From assembly GCA_035610835.1 (NCBI GenBank), contig CM069447.1, positions 25,078,161 through 25,142,160 on the forward strand: a stretch of 64,000 nucleotides of DNA, given 5' to 3'. Positions 42,501 to 51,500 of the stretch are shown here, in pieces. Within the stretch, counting starts at the first letter, position 1. Each line of letters starts with the position of its first letter. The notes beneath the pieces were generated by a model. It made no database searches and was not told where the DNA came from. It saw nothing but the letters and a program-made list of their open reading frames with translations. A program made the position numbers and the translations under genes. Source of the DNA: Ophiura sarsii (Eukaryota > Echinodermata > Ophiuroidea > Amphilepidida > Ophiuridae).

Positions 42501-45500
42501 CAGACACAATAAAATGGAATGACCTCTCAAGGTCGGGTTATGATTAAATGGTTTAAATCACAAAGTACATTTTAAAATGTGCAACTATCAACTAACCAAT
42601 TATGGTCTGATTTTCACTTGTCAATTATATTTGTCACCATGAACTGTTAATATAGACACATTAAATCAGGTGACTATGCATTTTAAATCATAAAGTACAT
42701 TTAAAATGTTTCGACTATTAACTCCCTTTGACCAGTGACAGTTATGACAGAAGTGGAGTGGAGTCTGATTTTAAATTAGATAAATTATTAAATGCATTTC
42801 TAGTTTGCAGCGGAATCACGCTTCACATAAAAAAAAATCGCGTATGTGTATTTATTGTAACACTAGTGTCTTACAGCAAGATATGTCACTGTACATCGAA
42901 CACAAACTATCCTATTCATTATGTAAGTTAAAGATTTAACTCCATAAATAATGTAGAATTAGCTCATCTAGTTATAAGGAGATACAAGTATCAACTTCAT
43001 TTTCATATCAAGTCGAAAGCCCTGGGTCGAAAGCTGCTCAATCAACAAAGATAAGAAGGGTACAATAATGTTCTTTTTACCAGAAATGCTTGCCATCTGA
43101 TTACCCGACAATCTTGAATCAACGGTCTTCGCATCCGGTGTTGATGATGTAATGGTCGTCATTGTTGTTACTACTGCTAAATAAACAAGATGCGTCCGAA
43201 ATAATGATTACAAACAAACATGAAATATGTTACTTCGAACACAAACTAACATGTACTATATGAAAGATAAAGATTATACCCGGATATACGAGGGGGTATC
43301 AAAAAGTTGTTTAAATCACCCAGAAGTGAAGGAGCTATATCGATGAAATCGATAGTAATAGTAGTCCTTAAAAACATACATGGTGCAAAAATGGTCTCAT
43401 AAAAGTATGTTTTACTTTTTATACAGGTGGCGCTAGATGCCAAGGCCATGTATATCAATGACGTCTCCCAACAGTGCTGTTGTACATGGTAAACGATAAT
43501 GGTCCAAAAACTGATCCTTGTGGGACGCCTTCCAGAGGAGTATTAGGTTTAGAAATTTTGTCATTTACAGAGATAAATTGATACCTACGATCGACATATG
43601 ACAAAATTTAAAAACAAATCTGAGCCTAAAGTTTTTCTGGAGTGCGTCCCACAATAATCAGTTATTGGACCATTATAATTTACCATGTACACATCACCGT
43701 TGGAAGACGTCATTGATTTACATGGCCTTGGCATCTGTTTGCGATGTGTGACCTTTGCATTTGGACATTTGAACTTGCTCCAATTTTGCCACACAATATA
43801 TCTAATATGTCTAACAATCATTTTTAAGCAAATGAAGGGTTAGGTCTTACAGCTGTCCATCAGTAAGCATCCCGCAGTCGCACCACTTACATTGACATTG
43901 GAAGCCGTACCAGTCTTTATGACATTGCCCATCACTACATCCTGTGTCTGGGAGACAAACCACACCCTCAGCACAATGACATCGATATTGGCAATTGACT
44001 CCAAACCAATCTGGATGACAACCCCCATCACTACATTCTCCTGTGTCTGGAAAACAAGACACACCTTCGGCGCAGTGACAGTCTGATTCACAGTTGGCCC
44101 CATAAGTACCTGGCTGACAATCTGGTATATGAATTATAAAATCGAGAAAGTTACTACATATACTGCATATACTACATATACTGCATACTGTTATACTGTA
44201 CACAGCGCCCTACCGGGCATAAACGGCACAGTGCCCCTGAAACCTACGGACATGAGTTTTTTGTGTATACAGACCGGGATGATCCCCTACTCTTTACGAA
44301 GGAGTCAGACTGTGACCTTTTAACGTGCTCAGATGTTGCTCTTCTGATGCACGAGACCACCATTTCTACGTGACCTCCGAACCACGAGGCAACTGAGACT
44401 AAATACCTTGCCTAAGGATACAACCATATATATGTTGGCCGTAGCGGGGCTCGAACTCACTGTAGTACATTGTTTTAATCATAGTATGATAATGAATTAA
44501 ATTTACCGTTTGTTTTACTTTTCAACTTGGCATAGTATGAGACATCGCAGAGGAATAGTAACCATAACCAACTAGGTATGGTTTCGAAAATAAAACACCA
44601 TGGGGATTTAACACATTCTTAAAAAACTAGATATCGCCCTGGACAACGCCAAAGAGACCTTGATTTTTGGCCTCGTCATAATGAGTTGCAACAAGTCTTA
44701 CAAAATCAATAAGCAGAAGAATATCCGATATTTCCTGTTAGAGAAGCACTCGATGACGCCGCGCCAGCATACGAAGACGCCTTAAGATCGAACGGATTCA
44801 CCCAGGGTATATCGTACAGGGAAAAAGCCATAAGATGACAGCAGCGCCATATCATCTGTTTCAACCCCCCATGCAGCAATAAGCGGCTACACCAACATCT
44901 GCACATCCTTCTTGAAACTCATTGACAAGCACTTCCAAAAGGAATCCAAGCTGCACAAGATAATCCAAGGAATCCGAGCTCCAGAAGATATTCAACAGAA
45001 ACACCGTCAAAGTTAGCTACAGATGTATTCCCAACCTAGCCACCACCATCGTGTCAAAAATAACAAAGTTTCAAAGAAACAGCGCCCGGAGCAACACCAA
45101 CAAATATGCAACTGCCGCAACAAAGACGTCTCTCGGAAATCTACATCTACATCTACAGTAATACTCAGCAAAGTTACATTCGTGCAATATCTGGCTGAGA
45201 TGAATAATGGCGCCGGTTGAATCAACACGGCAAAAAAGCCCAGGGATTAAATGATATGAAAACCCCAATTTTTAAAGCAATTAACGGTATTGGTGTTGTA
45301 CACAGATGGTGACAGGGCATTCCAATCAGTGATGGTACGAGGAAAAAAAACTATATTTGTACATATTTGAGGATGCTTTCATGACTCTGAACCTTTTGGG
45401 GGTGGTATTGCCGGGTCTGTGTTGTTTGTCTTTGCAAGTATTCAGGGGTGTTTGTTTGTTTGTTTTGTCACTGCATGCATGCCAAACCGGCAAAGCGTAT

Positions 45501-48500
45501 ACAATTCACTAGGAATTGAAATCGTTACGCTGTGTGTCATAGTCATAACGTATTCGTCATCCAGGCTTTTTTACGATGGCCGTATGGTCATGAAACTATT
45601 AAGATTAACGACTTGTATTCATGGAAGTTTATATACATTCATTTATTGACTTACCCTGATTGCAACATATCCTATGAAATCAAGAAGCCCATGAGCATCA
45701 ATGTGTATGTCATTTATATATTTTCTTAACATGTTTTTTTTATGTGTATAATATTACCAACAAAGGACCATACTCACAATCGATGCAGTCTATCCCATGA
45801 AATCCGGTACCACAGGAACATCCGTACGGGTGCGGAAGACAGAATAGCCTACCACGACATGCTGTACTACGAGGAATCGTATTATTAGTACCACAATTCC
45901 ATGATAAATCTTGACCAAATATGTTACTTCCACGAACTGAATATCAAAAAGAAGAAGAATGAAAATACATTTAGATCATTAAATAGTTAACCTACGGGAA
46001 TGTGCTGTCATTATCTGTTTCCAAAGGGTTTCGTGGTGATCATGGATTTAATAGTTAATCCAGAAAAATATGTGGAAGACCTTCATCTTCATGGAGACGC
46101 GCAGCTTTAACTCCAGTTGGGAACGGATCTCAAAATAACACTTGTTGGAGCCCTTGCGTCAGTTCGTGGTTACAATTAAGTTGATAAAAAGGAAGGGCAC
46201 ACGGGGTACCTGAGTCAAACCAATACAATGTAACAAGTCAAGTCAAACTGTAATAGTAGGATTGTTCTAGCCATTATTATTAGAAACCAAGAAAATGTTT
46301 CACTTTTAAGCTTTAAGTTTCTACGCATAACACATATATCTTTGACAGGTACGACACTTATGTGTCGACTGTTGTACTTTGAATGGAGTGAAAACAGCTA
46401 GAAATTGAGGGCATCGAGACAACTATGTAGTGGGGCTTCAAAGGCAATACTTTCAATTAATTTGAGCCCTGCTCTAGAATAGATCATGTGGGGTCAAGTG
46501 GAATACATTTTGACCATGGCCGATTTGAACAAAATACCTCCCTATTTACGCCCCGCCCTACTGTACATGTAGGTTATGAGTTTAACGGGTGCGCCGTCGG
46601 AGAAATTAAAACTCTTAACCTATATAAGGGAGAGCGTGTTGGCGCAGCGGTAGATACCCTCGCTTTGCACCAATGAATCCCGGGTTCGAAATCTGTGCTC
46701 GGTCGGGCTTTATGTGCATTTGGTTTATCACGATCCATACACGCTCTCGCAGGTTTTCTCCGGGATCTCCGGTTTCCTCCTGCTTTCAAAATCTGTGATT
46801 AGTTGTTTCGGTTATCAAAAACTTCCTTGACCCAATGGTATTTGGGGAGCTGCATTGAAAAATGATGGATGTTACAATCTAAGTGCGGATAGGTTTGCGC
46901 TAGAAATTGGCAGCACCCTAGTTGATGCGACCTGATTCTGATGATTCACCAGCAGCGAAATTACAGCGCTTTGATCACTTTGAAAAGGCGCTATATAAAT
47001 ACTAATTATTATTATTATTATTATAATGAATACCCGTAAAAATCGCACATTTAATGCGACCATTAGTTGAAATTCTTGTTCATGTTTACCTTTCTCACAA
47101 TAAGTCCCACTAAATCCAGGTGCACATACACAGTCACCAGACCGCTCATCACAAATCCCGCCATTGAAACATAAAGGACAGTCATTGGGACATGTAGGTA
47201 ATCCCCATTTTCCGGATGCACATGCTATATTTGGAAGTAAAAATAAATACAATAATTAGGTGCGTTTTAAATTTAATAAGCGAAAAAACCAAGGCAATTA
47301 GGAACTTCAGTTTCTGTAACTTTTTTAACATTTTGAACTGATCCATACACTTTTTAACACTCTGCATGATAATTACATTACAGTAAACATGATAAATTAT
47401 TATATGTACATGTACCTCTAACCACTAGAAGAAATATAGCATGTCGCCCTTCTTCACGATTGCCGTCCTGGTAACATTCATATATGCCGCCGTGGCTAAC
47501 TTGAACGTTAGAACGTTGCACACTATAATTCTGGTCATCCCATTCTCCAATCTCACTCCCATTAAGTCGCCATCTGGTATTCACTATGTCTGTTATCACA
47601 GACAATGTCACATCATCGCCAACGCTAACTGTTTGTGAAATTCTTCGAGGAGTAACATCACCTTAAGTAATAGATCGATATATAAATAAATAAATTGTAT
47701 CACTTTTAAACCAACTAACTAATAATAACTAACTGACTGAATAACTGACTGACTGACTGACAGTTACTATGAATAAATAATTATAAATGTTTAACTACTT
47801 GTGTTTCAACACATTGCGTTCTTCTTACGAATCGAGCACTTCTAGTACAGGCAGTGCATCATATTGATAAGTATTATTATTATTTCGCTCCCTTCTTAGT
47901 TGGTAGAGCACTTTATGCTATCACCCGATCAACAAAACACCAAGTCAATGTTAACTATAGCGCAAATGATATCCCTATCCCGTCTCTCCCTGCCTAAATG
48001 AAGAAAATGATCGAGAAAACCGGGAGCCTGATAGGCCTACACCGTATGCGTTGAAAAGCAGGCTTTTTCTTGAAAGGAGAATCTGAAAAGACTAACCAAA
48101 GGAAACATATGGATTTAAAAACAGTAGACCAACTCCCTTAATTCCGGAATTAAAACCATTTGAAGACGTACTCTATAATTAACATGATCTCAAACATCAA
48201 GACGAAAAACACCAAGTGCGCTTTCCAACATTCCAAAGGAAACTCGGCGAGGATATTAGGAAGGTTAAAAACTCTAATGGGTTGTACCCGCGGATAAAAC
48301 GAGGAACTTCTACAAGGTCAACAAAGACAAGTACGACGAATGAATCACTTCATTAGTTACAAAGACCTACAAAAATACAAAAAAGCACCGTGTCTAGAAA
48401 CTCATTTGACAATGTAAACATAATAGAGGCTAAATACATCGCAAATGACCTGGAACTAGATGACCGCATTGACGCTAAGAAAAAAACTTTCATTACACTT

Positions 48501-51500
48501 TATAATTATAGTATATTATCAACCCTGCAAAAACCGAAATAGGACTTATTAGCAAATCGATTCTGGACAAAATCAATTCGAGTCAACCAAGTTGAACAAC
48601 AGAAACAATCAACTTGTTTAAGGCTATCGACAAGAAACAAGACTGCAGCTTCATTGTGTTTGACATATTGGACTTCTATCCGTCAATAAGCGTGGACCTC
48701 CTCACTATAAAGGCGCTACCATTTGCCAGACAGTTACTTTCCATATCAGAATCGGATGAAAACATAATACTCCACTTACCGAAAGTCTTTCCTCTGCACC
48801 AACGACAAAACTTGGATCAAAAGAAAAAACACCGGAGCCAACCAGGGGTAGCACTGGCTCAAAAATATGAGGAGTCCCATTAAATTTTCCAGGACCCTTT
48901 AAGGACTGCAAAAACTAAATTTAAGGGGTCCCTCAGAAATATAAGGGATCCTGAAGTTTGAGCCTTTAAAAATGGTCAAAAACCGATTAAAAGAAATTAG
49001 AGGTTTAGTTCATCGCAAAGAGCTGGAAATTACTGCAGCCTTTTTGTTTAAGGAACGCATTTTCCCCGTTTGATTTGAATTCCCTCGACGCTGCCTCGGT
49101 GCAAGATGTGCACCACATCTTCTCCCCATCTAACTCTTACCATTTAAATCGGTTCTTCCATCTAGGCGTGTATGCTCTTATTTTCTTAGATGGAGCCATT
49201 GTTTACCTCGAATGGTCATGGATAAAGGTGTAGGCCTACAGCAGCAACGATGCATACGAAAATCGATTTAACGACATGCGTGTTTCGCTGTTAGGCTGAT
49301 ACATTGTAGCTTACACATTGTTCATGCTCGGTCTTGTACAGAGATCGTTGAATTTGAACTGTGAGTCTGTGACCCTCATTGCAAACAGTCGCTAACACAG
49401 ATACGCACACTAGCGTAAGAACGTGTAACTCATACCTATGTTGTGTCCATGTTATAATCAGTAGAAGGTACTTATAGAATGTTTTGGAAATCGCTTGAAA
49501 CTTTTGCGGAAGCGATTTAATGTGTTTAAAAACTTTTAAAATACAGGATTTGCATTGTATTTATCTTTTACGGACAGTGTAGGAGATTGACAATTTTCAG
49601 AATGTCTTAAGGTTTCCACGTCCATACATCGTCAGATTTAAGGGGTCCCTTCATTTTCGATTGGGACCCGTTAGTGAAGTTCAATATGTAAACTTACGCG
49701 TCCCACAAGAATATGAGGGGTCCTAGGACGCGGGGACGCGCAATAACGCGACCCTTGGAGCCAATCCATTTGAGGTGCCAATGGCCAGTTACGACGGAGC
49801 CAAAGTTTGCGAGCTGATTGGCCACTATATATTGAACAATGCATTCAATTTGCTGGACGATGTTGGACTTTACAGAGACGACAGACTGGCAGTTATCCGT
49901 AATACCAATGCCTCAGAAGGTACGTATAAAGAAACGCCTATACGCTAAATTCTCGAATGACTTTGGCCTAAAAATCACCGCAAATGACAACCTAAATGTT
50001 TTGGACTACCACGGTGTAACCTTAAAATCTGAGCCAGGGAACATTCAAGCCATACAGAAAGCCTAACGACAACCAAATCTACATCAATATGAAATCAAAC
50101 CACCCGCCAAATATCTTCAAATAACTGCCTAATTCCACCAGCAAACGTCTGTCAAATATGATATACCTTTGCCAAATTAGGTCAGTGCATACAAACGCTG
50201 ACAAATTTGCTAAATGTCTCAAATTAAGAACCCCTGTCATAAAGGTCATACAACAATTATAACCTCCAATATAAAGTACAATTCAAATCCCTTTCCTTTT
50301 TAAACCCAACCTTCTTTACTTGACTCTTACAAGTATACACTTGCACATTTCCAATATAACTTTTTTCATGATTGAAGCTCATGATTCACAAGTGATCTGA
50401 CTTAACTATTAGAACTATTGTCGGTAGGCCTATCCTCTTTACTGCCTTTCTGAGCTTCACAGTAAAATGCACCGATTCGTTGTACACCCCCGGATTATGG
50501 CATATCAAGTATCCGTGATCTCTGGTAATTTATTTGACTTGAATTACATGCACTTATACTCATTTCCCATAACTTGTTCATAAGTTTAAACACATATTCA
50601 CAAGTGATCTAACTTACTATTAGTAGCTATAACTATTGCCGGTATCCTCTCTTTTATGCTGCCTTTCTGAGCTTCACAGTAAAATGCACCGATTAGTTGT
50701 ACACCACCGGTTTGTGGCATATGAAGTAGCCGTGCTCTCCCATTTGCGACATTACTTTGACTTGAACCACTTGGTAGCCCAATACCAGTTCCTGTATCAG
50801 CCTCACGTCCAAATGTTACAGTGGCCCCATCAGCATAATCGTCTCTACTGATGTATCCACCTAAATACACACCACTGTTCCTGTTAATGTCTATCCTTGC
50901 AAGTCCCATGTTACAAGTGACGTCCAACACACCTTGAACACCTGTGTGTTAAATTTGTATATTAATTCATTCATGTATACATTGGATGAAAATATCAAGG
51001 TTCAAATATGAGATATCAGAAGAAGAAAAAGTCTGTTCCCTCCCTCGTTCTCCCCTTATACCTATTTCGTCAAATTGTGTCTTAATGAATCAACGGGAGG
51101 TGATTTGACATTCGCTAAAATCCAACGATTAGAGTGGTTTTCTGTTTCATCAAAGTAGGACAAGGTACGGAACTCTGGGTTTCACTAATAAAATTGACAT
51201 TCACACGAGACTATCACCATCCATTGTACAAAATACACAGACGAATTTGGTGCGGAGGATTTTTTACCGACATAATACATCCAACAACGCACCCCTGCAA
51301 GTAGGGTTATCCTGGCAGATTCATTTTTTACGCGTAACACTTCCGGTCAATAACAACATAAAATAAAAACATTGTTTTCAAAACTGGAAGTAACTAATCT
51401 GAGCATGCACGAGATTTCTTTTGAGTTGATTGTATTGTTACATTCCAGTACATATCGTTCAATACTGGTACATAAGAATTGCCAGTATCAGTCGAGTTTA

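Noticed and set aside
43850..44121. Longer version of receptor exon 6 ending at the GTAAGA donor (43850)
   Set aside because: It would leave phase 2 and not fit exon 7 (phase 1). The GTAAGT donor after 43891 keeps the whole reading open.
47870..47960. A-box-like CTTAGTTGGTAGAGCAC
   Set aside because: No B box or cloverleaf follows.
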